Below are positions 1-7,014 of a stretch of 45,719 nucleotides of DNA, piece after piece; the first letter of the stretch is position 1; the number at the start of each line of letters is the position of its first letter. Under the pieces are notes generated by a model. It was not told where the DNA came from. It searched no databases and saw only the letters and a program-made list of their open reading frames with translations. The stretch is from assembly GCA_947459215.1 (NCBI GenBank), contig CANHCQ010000028.1, positions 1-45,719 on the forward strand. Reading direction: 5' to 3'. This DNA comes from Phycisphaerales bacterium (GTDB lineage Bacteria; Planctomycetota; Phycisphaerae; Phycisphaerales; UBA1924). A program made the position numbers and the translations under genes.

Positions 1-74
1 CCCGCCGCCAGCATGGCGTCGGCCTCACGCAGCTTCGCCACGATCTGTTCCGGTGTGTGCCTGGTTCGCTTCAT
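1..74 (-). CDS. IS3-family transposase OrfA, N-terminal fragment (gene continues off the left edge)
   Basis: Twenty-four codons are visible. The protein begins MKRTRHTPEQIVAKL and continues READAMLAA, the typical opening of an IS3-family OrfA, the helix-turn-helix DNA-binding subunit that is joined to OrfB by a programmed frameshift to make the active transposase. The ATG is at 74-72 with AGGAG seven bases upstream. It is truncated only by the window edge, so intactness cannot be judged. The reading is too short to place in a subgroup. Confidence 0.8.
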   Translation of the reverse strand, partial: MKRTRHTPEQIVAKLREADAMLAA

Positions 75-149
75 CGAGAGTCTCCTGGCCGCGACCGGCG
101 GCTCGCGGGACTCTCATAGTTGCTGGATCAGGATTCGGGGGGCAGGTCA
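1..149 (-). mobile_element. 5' end of an IS3-family insertion sequence, cut by the window edge
   Basis: Read on the minus strand, the segment begins TGACCTGCCCCCCGAATCC (positions 149 to 131), the sort of TG-starting terminal sequence seen in IS3-family elements, followed by a short leader, an AGGAG ribosome binding site and the start of a transposase OrfA gene at 74. The element therefore runs leftwards out of the window and its other end is not visible. The orfA identity is seen in the sequence; the exact outer boundary at 149 is inferred from the TG terminus and cannot be confirmed without the other inverted repeat and the target duplication. Confidence 0.7.
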
Positions 150-691
150 AGAGCACGGAGGCCGGAACGATGCGAAGAGCAAAGATCGCGGAGAGAGTCC
201 ATGCAAGAAGAAAGTGGCTAGCGACGATGCTTCGCCCGAGACTTGGAAGGTACAAGTACCGGGGCACGCTGCATTGTGGGATGTCGTATTTCGATGACAT
301 CGAACATTTGCGAAATGACTGATTGCCCAACGTCGCTGTATGTGCCCTGATCGCAGCTCGATCCGGGCCAGCGAACGGACAGCTTCAGTAGTGTACAAGG
401 CCCACAGTCCATTCGCTCAAACGCCGCGACGCTCACGGAGTTCTCTAAGTCTGTAGGAGGACCTATCCATCGCGCCGGGACGGGGATCGCCTCAGCGCGA
501 CCGACCCAATCAAGCGAAACAGACCGCGATAGTGGGCTCCAAACTCGCAAGGCCGAGGTTGGCGGACCGGGTTGGCGCCACCCCGCCGCGGGGTTCGCGC
601 CGCTCAACCCACACCACGGCGTGGCTGGTCCGTCCGCCGCCGCGAGATCGTCAACGCAGTCCACATCGCAACTTGGTCGTCACTTGTTTTA
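150..691. other. 540-bp stretch with no supportable gene
   Basis: No open frame here has a ribosome binding site plus recognisable protein character. The only structure seen is the palindromic repeat at 534-597. The stretch separates the insertion sequence end from the 3' end of an unknown minus-strand gene. Confidence 0.6.
534..597. repeat. Dispersed palindromic repeat, family A, copy 1
   Basis: The core is a hairpin (CCAA-x-CTCG ... CGAGGTTGG type) followed by a GGTTGGCG box and a second small palindrome ACCCCGCCGCGGGGT. Two more copies lie at 3902-3953 and 4697-4760. Copy 1 is the most diverged in its left arm (CCAAACTCG instead of CCAACCTCG) but keeps the full 3' palindrome. Such REP-like elements are usually non-coding and sit between genes. 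Confidence 0.7.
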
Positions 692-1321
692 CTACTTCGT
701 GTTGGCCAGAATCCTAGACCAGACACGATGAAGCGCTACCAGGTCAGTCTTCTCTCCGTTGCGGAAGGCACGCCATGCACAGTTGCTCACGCAGACCCAC
801 GGGATGAATGCCTCGGAGTCCCGTCGCTTTCCCGTTGCATCGATCGGGATCAGTCCGACGTGGTTCTGTTCGACCCCACCTCTTGTCCGAACGGTTCCCC
901 ACACGAGATGCCCGTGCTCTGCACGAAGGATCTCGGCGAACACCAATGCGGCATCGAAGAAGAGAGACCGCGTGCGGCGGTCCGGAGTAGGCGGATTCGG
1001 ACCGAGGACTTTCTTGATGAAGTCCGGCGTTACAAAGTCGAGCTTGTCAGCATTGATTGACATCCGAATCGTTTTGAGTGGCACCGCTCGAATGTTGCCG
1101 TCGATACGTTCTGACAATCGCTTCAGCAGGACAACAACGTCAGATCTTCCGCGGAGCGTCTCCAGCCGTGACACGCTCAGGCACGTCAAGAACATGCGCA
1201 TCCGCTCGTGTCGGATCCGAAGGAAGCTCCTAAGCGTTTTTTCACCGTCTCGTTTCGAAACCGTCTCCCATTCTTGACATAGTCCAATCTCCGGAAACAG
1301 CTTCAACTGGCCCTTCTTCAT
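692..1321 (-). CDS. Hypothetical protein, 209 aa (second gene of an unknown pair)
   Basis: I do not recognise this protein. The start at 1321 is chosen because GGAG lies about nine bases upstream of the ATG; a longer open frame to 1618 overlaps the upstream gene and lacks such support. The protein begins MKKGQLKLFPEIG, has no signal peptide or membrane segment, and is mixed acidic and basic with a well-formed middle (LLKRLSERIDGNIR, DFVTPDFIKKVLG). Codon use differs from the rest of the window: AGA, AGG, CTA, GTA, TCA and GTT are common, whereas most neighbours end nearly every codon in G or C. It follows the 1383-1913 gene by 61 bases in the same direction, so the two probably form an operon. 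Position beside an insertion sequence suggests acquisition. Function unknown. Confidence 0.55.
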   Translation of the reverse strand: MKKGQLKLFPEIGLCQEWETVSKRDGEKTLRSFLRIRHERMRMFLTCLSVSRLETLRGRSDVVVLLKRLSERIDGNIRAVPLKTIRMSINADKLDFVTPDFIKKVLGPNPPTPDRRTRSLFFDAALVFAEILRAEHGHLVWGTVRTRGGVEQNHVGLIPIDATGKRRDSEAFIPWVCVSNCAWRAFRNGEKTDLVALHRVWSRILANTK

Positions 1322-1382
1322 AAAGAACACTCCACATCGATCCCGGCCGGATCCCCTAGCGACAGCCTGCCCGCTGCCATGG

Positions 1383-1913
1383 TCAGTAATTGAAGCACAG
1401 AATCGGAGCGGATCGAAGAATGCGTTCCTGATACACCAACACCGCGGTCGAATGGATCCGTCCGCGATTCTTGAATCGAATCTGGCAAACCATTGAGGCG
1501 GGCAGCGAGCAGAACGTGGCGAGTGGACAGGTGACCGCAAACGCAGTGTTTCGAGTTCGGAAGCGGAAGCCGAGCGTGTCGCGACGCCGAAGCCAGACCG
1601 CCATGATGGATATCTCATCGATCGGGCGCACTCGCCACGCCGCGGCGACCGAAAGCAGTGTGTTGAAATTTTCAGCTGTCGTCGCCCACGCAGGAACCCA
1701 TGTGGCAGGAAGTCGGCCGCTCGACCGCAGCCTCGCGATCACACGCTCGGCTTCGCCACGTCTGTAGAACGGACCCGCAAGCGCTTTTCGGAGGAACTGC
1801 TGGCTTGCGGCTTCGGATGCGTCCGAGACCGTCCAGCAGGTCTCTGCCTGTCTCCGGTACTCGCCGAGATTGAATTCATCCACGATCATGGGGCTATTGC
1901 ATGTCTCGACCAC
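1383..1913 (-). CDS. Hypothetical protein, 176 aa (first gene of an unknown pair)
   Basis: No family is recognised. The frame opens with GTG at 1913; an ATG at 1889 (MIVDEFNLGEYRR) is an alternative start, and neither has a convincing ribosome binding site. The N-terminal half looks helical (residues 10-60), the C-terminal half rich in alternating hydrophobic and charged residues (beta-like), with five cysteines in the whole protein. No signal peptide is seen. As in the following gene, third-position G+C is lower than in the housekeeping genes of the window (codons AAT, ATA, GAA, GTT, ACA are frequent). It lies upstream of the 209-aa gene with a 61-base gap. It may encode part of a small mobile module, but this is a guess from position and composition only. 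Confidence 0.5.
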   Translation of the reverse strand: MVETCNSPMIVDEFNLGEYRRQAETCWTVSDASEAASQQFLRKALAGPFYRRGEAERVIARLRSSGRLPATWVPAWATTAENFNTLLSVAAAWRVRPIDEISIMAVWLRRRDTLGFRFRTRNTAFAVTCPLATFCSLPASMVCQIRFKNRGRIHSTAVLVYQERILRSAPILCFNY

Positions 1914-1940
1914 CGCGCGAACGTCGGCCTTCGACCCCTC

Positions 1941-1990
1941 ACCGGCCTCGCGGACTCGGCCACCTCTCCCCGCCGTGCGGGGAGAGGTGG
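1941..1990. repeat. Palindromic repeat, CCTCTCCCCGC hairpin family, copy 1
   Basis: A perfect 14-bp stem (1960-1973 with 1977-1990) around a 3-base loop, preceded by ACCGGCCTCGCGGACTCGG. The 33 bases from 1941 recur exactly at 3796-3828, where the right arm has decayed. It lies about 95 bases beyond the stop of the RhuM gene and could also stop transcripts, but there is no T tract. Confidence 0.7.
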
Positions 1991-2082
1991 CGCGTGCGGG
2001 GTAGGCTGACTTGCCGCAGGTCCTTGTGGAGCACCGTGAGTCAGTTTACCTGATAGCGATTCAGCGCGAAGGAACTCATCGC

Positions 2083-3159
2083 TTACTCGCCCCCTTTCTT
2101 CCGCTTCTTCGCGGGCTTGTTCGAGTCGCCGGGCTTGAGCCCCTTGGTCCGCTCCACCATCTTGTCGAAGTCGCTTGTCGGTTCCGCCGCCGTGCGTGCG
2201 AGCCGTGCCCGGTCGTACTTCTCGAACTCGCGTGCGGCGTGCTCTTCGGCCATGGCCGCCGAGACCTTGCCGGCGTTGGTGAGGATGTTTCGCTCGTTGA
2301 ACGTCAGGAATGCGTCGAGTTTCTTGATCCAGTCGGCCATGTGCATGGGATGCTGGCGTGCCGCCTGATCCTCGGCGTAGTCGAGGTACATGGTCACGAT
2401 GCGGTTGAGGGCGGCGATCTCCGGCTCGCTCAGGTAGTTCTTGGCGACGCTGACATCGCCCTTGCGCACCGGGCCTTTGGGTGCGTTCTTCCATGTTGTC
2501 AGGCCCATATTGGGCTTGGCGGAGTCGGCGCGGGAGACGATTGTTTCCGCCGCGGTGCGGCCGGTGATGGCCCAGTGCAGCTTGTTCTGCACGGTGGCGT
2601 AGAACTCCTGCGTGAGTGGCGCGTGGGGGTCGTAATCAATGCTGGTGGCGTAGATGTCGGTGATCTTCTGATAGAACCGCCGCTCGCTGGCGCGGATATC
2701 GCGGATGCGGGCGAGCAGCTCGTCGAAGTAGTCGGCTCCCCAGTTCTTGGCTTCCTTGAGGCGGGTGTCGTCGAGTGCGAAGCCTTTGGTCAGGTACTCG
2801 GCGAGCGTCGCGGTGGCCCACTGACGGAACTGCGTGCCGCGGGCGGATCGGACGCGGTAGCCGACGGCGATGATCATGTCGAGCGCGTAGTGCTTGGTGG
2901 CATAGGACTTACCGTCGGCGGCAGTTGTCAAGTATTCCTTGACAACTGAATCTTCGGGAAGTTCCCCCTCGTCCAGCACGTTCTGGACATGCAGGCTGAT
3001 GTTCTGCTTCGTGGACTGGAACAACTCGGCCATTTGAGCCTGCGTCAGCCAGACCGTCTTGCCCTCTAGACGCACCGCCAGCCGCGAGCGACCATCGGGA
3101 GCCTCGTACAGGACAAAGCCGGGCGTACCGGGGTTCGCGGGGGTGTTCTCTTTGGACAT
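2083..3159 (-). CDS. RhuM family protein (virulence RhuM-like)
   Basis: A 358-residue protein starting MSKENTPANPG at 3159, with AAGGTG about eight bases upstream. Residues 15-120 match the RhuM/Bro-N-type region as I know it: a beta-rich start (GFVLYEAPDGRSRLAVRLE), then KTVWLTQAQMAELFQ and KQNISLHVQNVL, then ATKHYALDMIIAVGYRVRS and GTQFRQWATATLAEYL. Residues 130-270 are helical (ERRFYQKITDIYATS) and the C terminus is lysine-rich (KPAKKRKKGGE). The family is named after a gene of Salmonella pathogenicity island 3; its biochemical role is not established, and homologues are often found in mobile islands and next to restriction-modification genes. Here a relic of a Mod-type methyltransferase lies directly upstream, which fits. 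Length is normal for the family and the frame is intact. Confidence 0.85.
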   Translation of the reverse strand: MSKENTPANPGTPGFVLYEAPDGRSRLAVRLEGKTVWLTQAQMAELFQSTKQNISLHVQNVLDEGELPEDSVVKEYLTTAADGKSYATKHYALDMIIAVGYRVRSARGTQFRQWATATLAEYLTKGFALDDTRLKEAKNWGADYFDELLARIRDIRASERRFYQKITDIYATSIDYDPHAPLTQEFYATVQNKLHWAITGRTAAETIVSRADSAKPNMGLTTWKNAPKGPVRKGDVSVAKNYLSEPEIAALNRIVTMYLDYAEDQAARQHPMHMADWIKKLDAFLTFNERNILTNAGKVSAAMAEEHAAREFEKYDRARLARTAAEPTSDFDKMVERTKGLKPGDSNKPAKKRKKGGE

Positions 3160-3326
3160 CGACGACACCTTGATCTGTTGCGGAATCTGGTACGGGATGT
3201 GGCGGAACGTGACGCCCTCGCGCTTCAGGCGGGCGGCACGTCTCGATGGTGCACGACCACGGCCTCCTTGCCGATCCACGGAAGACTCGACAGAGGCGCA
3301 GAGCGTACCGCCGTAGACGGTGCCAT
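3160..3326 (-). pseudogene. Relic of a Mod-type (type III-like) DNA methyltransferase gene
   Basis: From an ATG at 3326, preceded by an AGAGGAAG ribosome binding site, a 33-codon frame reads into LPWIGKEAVVVHHRDVP and stops at 3225. That motif is the characteristic N terminus of site-specific adenine methyltransferases of the Mod type (IGKEAVVxHHxxVP, normally continuing to YRLL and the DNA methylase domain). After the stop, another frame reads LKREGVTFRHIPYQIPQQI up to the RhuM start, which looks like the tail of a different part of an ORF. The simplest reading is that several hundred codons were deleted, leaving the promoter-proximal start and a short end. The N-terminal motif is seen; the family assignment is from memory of Mod proteins; the deletion is inferred. 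Confidence 0.6.
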
Positions 3327-3374
3327 GTCTTCCTCTGCCTCTTCGGGGCAGGTGTGATTGGGGGGAGACGCTTT

Positions 3375-3424
3375 CCACGGGTTGCGCTGCGCCCGGCTGG
3401 TGCCGGGCTGCGCTGCACCCGTGG
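3375..3424. repeat. Nested palindrome (cruciform-like repeat)
   Basis: Outer arms CCACGGG (3375-3381) and CCCGTGG (3418-3424) enclose inner arms GCCCGGC (3391-3397) and GCCGGGC (3402-3408). The TGCGCTGC boxes between outer and inner arms occur on both sides as direct copies. No open frame with coding character overlaps it. It is the first element of a run of repeats extending to 3953. Confidence 0.65.
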
Positions 3425-3489
3425 CTACAGGCCGCGGCCCCGTTGGGGCCGGGGTTTGGGTTGGTGGTGCGGGGTTTGGAGGCGTTGGA

Positions 3490-3681
3490 GACCCGCTCGC
3501 TTCCGCTCGGGGCTCGTTGAGGCGGGGAGGGAGGGCGGTGATGGATTGGACCGCGTGGGTGTTGAGGTGCGCGCGGTTCCCCTCACCTGTTTCGCCTGGG
3601 GCGAAACGGTCCTCTCCCCCCCAACTCCCGCGTGCGGGGAGAGGGGGCGCGGAGGACCCGCTCGCTTACGCTCGGGGCTCG
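3490..3681. repeat. Pair of direct repeats GACCCGCTCGCTT-C-GCTCGGGGCTCG
   Basis: A 27-bp element at 3490-3516 recurs at 3655-3681 with a single mismatch (C or A at the fifteenth position), each followed by a G-rich tail of GGGGCGGGG type. Each copy is itself partly palindromic (GAGC at both ends of the core). Another repeat, at 3581-3644, lies between them, so this is a composite repeat cluster. Confidence 0.65.
3581..3644. repeat. Double-hairpin repeat, family B, copy 1
   Basis: Two adjacent hairpins: GTTTCGCC/GGCGAAAC (3589-3596 with 3600-3607) and CCTCTCCCC/GGGGAGAGG (3611-3619 with 3636-3644). A second copy at 14635-14703 has GCTTCGCC/GGCGAAGC in the first stem, a paired change on both arms that keeps the helix. 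Confidence 0.75.
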
Positions 3682-3795
3682 TGGGGGCGGGGGCGAACTG
3701 CGCGTGGTGGACGGGGATCCTTGCGGGAGGTGGCGCGTGGGGTTCGGTGAGGCGGGGTGGTGTGCGGTTCGCGCGCACGCCGCAGATCGGCCCCT

Positions 3796-3828
3796 ACCGG
3801 CCTCGCGGACTCGGCCACCTCTCCCCGC
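3796..3828. repeat. Decayed copy of the 1941-1990 palindromic repeat
   Basis: Thirty-three bases identical to 1941-1973 (ACCGGCCTCGCGGACTCGG followed by the CCACCTCTCCCCGC arm). The partner arm is degraded here to CAGGGAGAAGAG, so the hairpin is weak. Confidence 0.65.
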
Positions 3829-3901
3829 TTCACAGGGAGAAGAGACGCAGCGGTGGCATCACTTCATGGCGACCTTGACCGGGTGACCATCCCGGCCGAT
3901 T

Positions 3902-3953
3902 GGGGGCACCAACCTCGCAAAGCCGAGGTTGGTGGCACGGGTGAGGCTCGCTA
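3902..3953. repeat. Dispersed palindromic repeat, family A, copy 2
   Basis: Hairpin CCAACCTCG/CGAGGTTGG around a CAAAGC loop, followed by TGGCACGGGT. It touches the stop codon of the lipoprotein gene (TAG on the minus strand at 3953-3951). See copies at 534-597 and 4697-4760. Confidence 0.75.
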
Positions 3954-4646
3954 CGGCACTTCGTCGGGACGCAGGGAGCCGCGTTTGTCCTGCAGCATCT
4001 TCTTGGTGTTCTTCCGCAGCTCGTCGCGCTTGCGGGCTGGCTGGTAGGGGTCGTCGGGGAACCGGTTTGCCATCTCACCGAGCATCGCCGCACGTGCGGT
4101 GGACACCATGGCAACCTCGCCGAGCGCTTGCACACGCTCGCCCGAGAGGAGGATTCCGCGGAGTAACTGGTCGAGAGCGATGTAGAGCTCGCGCTCGCGT
4201 CCCGGTGCTCGGGTGGACGACTCGGCACGGAGTTCGTCGCGCCACAGAGAGAGCATCTCGGGCGAGATGGAGAATCGGGTGTTCCCGACGGTCAATCGCT
4301 CGTCGGTTTGTGGGTCCAGCGTGTCTTCCTGTCCGGGCGGGGAGGAGTACACAGCGGCCTCTCGCTGCGACGGCGTGAGCTTTTGGAGCTTGTCCATGGC
4401 CGCCCAGAAGTCGTCTTTCGTGCCGGATGCCAGAAGCTTCCACACGGCCTCAAGAGGCTCGACCGCGGTTGCCTGATTGGGCGTGCCAGAACGTCCGGCG
4501 GACGTACCGCCGGCCGACGGGTCCTGACGCCCGCAGGCGACGAGAATCGCCGTCGCGATCAGGAGGCAGCAGAAGGCAGACCATCGCGCGAGCGGCGCGG
4601 CCGCAGGACACGGCTGGACGAACTTCGTCTTGACTATCGTGATCAC
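3951..4646 (-). CDS. Predicted lipoprotein, 231 aa, function unknown
   Basis: The start is GTG at 4646, supported by a purine-rich GAAGGGGAAAGGG just upstream. The N terminus has a basic/polar stretch, a hydrophobic segment (FCCLLIATAIL) and a lipobox LVAC at about residue 38, so the protein should be exported and lipid-anchored. The mature part (WKLLASGTKDDFWAAMDKLQKLTPSQREAAV, ending in KNTKKMLQDKRGSL) is predicted to be helical and hydrophilic; no domain is recognised. It follows the GH31 gene by 103 bases on the same strand, with a palindromic repeat in between, so co-transcription is possible. Role unknown. Confidence 0.75.
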   Translation of the reverse strand: MITIVKTKFVQPCPAAAPLARWSAFCCLLIATAILVACGRQDPSAGGTSAGRSGTPNQATAVEPLEAVWKLLASGTKDDFWAAMDKLQKLTPSQREAAVYSSPPGQEDTLDPQTDERLTVGNTRFSISPEMLSLWRDELRAESSTRAPGRERELYIALDQLLRGILLSGERVQALGEVAMVSTARAAMLGEMANRFPDDPYQPARKRDELRKNTKKMLQDKRGSLRPDEVP

Positions 4647-4696
4647 CCTTTCCCCTTCCTCACAACCGATGGACTCCTGCGAAAGCTACACCGCAG

Positions 4697-4760
4697 CGGG
4701 CACCAACGTCGCAACGCCGAGGTTGGTGGCACGGGTTGGCGTTACCCCGTCACGGGCGGG
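4697..4760. repeat. Dispersed palindromic repeat, family A, copy 3 (overlaps the GH31 3' end)
   Basis: The left arm carries one mismatch (CCAACGTCG against CGAGGTTGG) and the tail reads GGGTTGGCGTTACCCCGTCACGGG. The TGA stop of the GH31 gene (4752-4750) and its last codons lie inside this tail, so the repeat supplies the end of the coding sequence. Confidence 0.75.
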
Positions 4761-7014
4761 TTTCCTTGGTGGTGATCTTGATCGCCTGGCCGTCGGTACC
4801 GGTGGCACTCGTCGTAGTACCGGCAATCTGCACCACGACCTTGCGGGACGGGCGTTCGCGTTTGCCTTCGGTCTTGCTCACGCTGACGGTGATTTCGTTG
4901 CCCTTCTTCTCGGCGACGTAGGTCGTGAGCAGGTAGTCGCCCTGCTTGTACGACCAGCCGTCGCCGGCGTCTTCGTAGAGGGTGCCGGTGGCCTTGCCGC
5001 TGGCGTCGAGGTTGAGGAGGAGCGTCAGCGTGTCCAGCGGCTTCTCGTCCACGTACTGCATGACGGGGCTGATCGGCACAATCGCGCCGGGGCGGATGTA
5101 GAGCTTCGGCAGATCGGGGTCGGCCTTCTCGGGGTTGTCGGCACCACTCTGGGCGGTGAAGTCGAACTGCTTCCAAGTCGCTCCACCACTTGCCTTTGGC
5201 ATCGCGACGGCGCGGGTGCGGTCGGGGACCATGTCGGAGACGATCAGAACGTCGTTGCCGAGGAGGAACGAATCGTCTTCGCTGCGGAGGGCGGGGTCCT
5301 TGAGGTCGGCCCAGTAGGTGGGGCGGGCGACGGGCATGCCGTTGATGCTGGCTTCGTGGAAGAGGGTGTAGAAGTACGGCATGAAGCGCATGCGGCGGTT
5401 GATGGCGTCGCGGCAGGTGCTTTCGACTTCGGGGCCGAAGGACCAGGGTTCCTTATCGATGTTGCCCTTGCCGGTGTGGCCGCGGGCGAAGGGAAGCATG
5501 GCGCCGAAGCCCATCCAGCGGGCGAAGAGCTGGCCTTCCTGTCCCTTGGGGCCGTTGCCGGCGAAGCCGCCGATGTCGGGTCCGGCGAAGGGCTGGCCGG
5601 AGAGGCCCATGTTGATCGCCATGGGGACGGAGGTTTCGAGGTGGTACCAGTTGGCGGAGTTGTCGCCGGTCCACGTCGCCGCGTAGCGGTGGCCGCCGAG
5701 GAAGTTGGCGCGGCTGAGGACGAAGGGGCGCTTGTCGGGGTTGGCGGCCATGATGCCTTCGCGGCTGGCCTTGACCATGAACATGCCGTAGACGTTGTGG
5801 TATTGCAGGTGCGAGCCGGTGCCGCCGAGCTCGGGGTCGGCGCGGTGGATGTTGTCCTCGGGCATGGTCTTGGCTTTGACATTGAAGACGGCGGGCTCGT
5901 TCATGTCGTTCCAGACGCCGTCGATGCCGTAGGCCATGAAGTCCTTGTAGAGAGTGGCCCACCAGTCGCGCGTCTCCTTGCGCATGTAGTCGGGGAAGAC
6001 GCACATGCCGGGCCAGACTTCGCCCTGGTAGGTGGTGCCGTCCTTGGCCTGGACGGCGTGGTTGCCGGCCATGGTCTGCTCATAGACAAAGTACTTGCCG
6101 TCGCGGAACTTGGTTTTGTCGCTGCCGATGCCGGGGTCGATCATCCAGACGTTGTGCACGCCGCGTTGCTTGAGCCAGGTGTTGAGACCCTTGGGATCGG
6201 GGAACTGCTTCTCGTCGAAGGTGAAGACGCGGAACTGATCCATGTAGTCGATGTCCATCCAGATGACATCGAGGGGGATCTTGCGATCGCGGAAGCCCTG
6301 GGCGACTTCCTTGACGCGCGAGTCGGGGTTGTAGGAGTAGCGGCACTGGTGGTAGCCGAGCGCCCATTTGGGGGGCATGGTGATCGTGCCGGTGAGTTGC
6401 GCGAGGGCCTGGACGACTTCCTGCGGCGTGCTGCGCTCGATGAGAACGACCGGGGGCTGCGGGCCGCCGTCGACGGTGATGACGATGTCGCCGCCGGCGA
6501 GGCTCGGCTTGGCGATGTGCATGCGGAAGGTGGAGTCGATGAGGATGCCGAAGGCGGTGCCGTCGGGGCGGACGGCGAGGACCCAGGGGTGCGACTGATA
6601 GAGCGAGGCGTTGGTGTCGTCGTAGCCGTAGGCGTCGGTGTTCCAGAGCGTGACGGTGCGGCCGTTGCGAAGCAGCGGGCCGGAGACGGAGCCTGTGCCG
6701 TAGAGAGACGTGTCGGGATCAATCGCGATACGGATGGTGGGCTTGTCGGCTTCCGTGCTGAAGCGCGGGGTGACGGCGAAGGGGCCCTTGCTGGGGGTGT
6801 GTGCCGCGCGGGGCTTCTCGAAGCTGAGTGATGGCAATGCGGAATCGACCGCGGCCTGGTCGGCGAAGTGGATCGAGATGCGGTCGCCGATGGTGCCGCT
6901 GACGCCGGCGGGCGTGCCGGCGGCTTGGGCGGCAGTGACGGTCTCGGCATGGGCCGCGAGACCGGCGGTGGCGACGAGGGAGGCGATGAGGCAGCGAGCG
7001 ATAAGGGTGGTCAT
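4750..7014 (-). CDS. Secreted glycoside hydrolase family 31 (alpha-glucosidase-like)
   Basis: A 754-residue protein from ATG 7014, with AAGGA nine bases upstream; residues 1-23 (ending GLAAHA-E) form a signal peptide, so it acts outside the cytoplasm. The (beta/alpha)8 domain spans about residues 210-570. The GH31 nucleophile motif WNDMNEP is present with D370, and the general acid D451 sits in WTGDN. Upstream motifs WALGYHQCRYSY (217-228) and LDVIWMDIDYMD (248-259) are typical. The N-terminal beta domain (30-200) and C-terminal beta domains (about 590-754, including LYIRPGAIVPI) complete the usual layout and length. It should hydrolyse alpha-glucosides or related alpha-glycosides; the precise substrate (glucose versus xylose linkage) cannot be read from the sequence. 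It is divergent from the GH13 amylase gene across 402 bp, suggesting joint use on alpha-glucans. Confidence 0.93.
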   Translation of the reverse strand: MTTLIARCLIASLVATAGLAAHAETVTAAQAAGTPAGVSGTIGDRISIHFADQAAVDSALPSLSFEKPRAAHTPSKGPFAVTPRFSTEADKPTIRIAIDPDTSLYGTGSVSGPLLRNGRTVTLWNTDAYGYDDTNASLYQSHPWVLAVRPDGTAFGILIDSTFRMHIAKPSLAGGDIVITVDGGPQPPVVLIERSTPQEVVQALAQLTGTITMPPKWALGYHQCRYSYNPDSRVKEVAQGFRDRKIPLDVIWMDIDYMDQFRVFTFDEKQFPDPKGLNTWLKQRGVHNVWMIDPGIGSDKTKFRDGKYFVYEQTMAGNHAVQAKDGTTYQGEVWPGMCVFPDYMRKETRDWWATLYKDFMAYGIDGVWNDMNEPAVFNVKAKTMPEDNIHRADPELGGTGSHLQYHNVYGMFMVKASREGIMAANPDKRPFVLSRANFLGGHRYAATWTGDNSANWYHLETSVPMAINMGLSGQPFAGPDIGGFAGNGPKGQEGQLFARWMGFGAMLPFARGHTGKGNIDKEPWSFGPEVESTCRDAINRRMRFMPYFYTLFHEASINGMPVARPTYWADLKDPALRSEDDSFLLGNDVLIVSDMVPDRTRAVAMPKASGGATWKQFDFTAQSGADNPEKADPDLPKLYIRPGAIVPISPVMQYVDEKPLDTLTLLLNLDASGKATGTLYEDAGDGWSYKQGDYLLTTYVAEKKGNEITVSVSKTEGKRERPSRKVVVQIAGTTTSATGTDGQAIKITTKETRP

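Noticed and set aside
218..664. A minus-strand gene between the insertion sequence and the unknown pair
   Set aside because: No ribosome binding site, low-complexity product, and it runs through the palindromic repeat.
3246..3886. Open frames within the repeat island
   Set aside because: They only read through palindromic repeats (Arg/Gly-rich products).
4630..6831. A 733-codon + strand open frame opposite the GH31 gene
   Set aside because: It is the mirror of a clearly coding gene in high-G+C DNA; its product is Val/Gly/Asp-rich without domains, and GH31 catalytic motifs prove the other strand.
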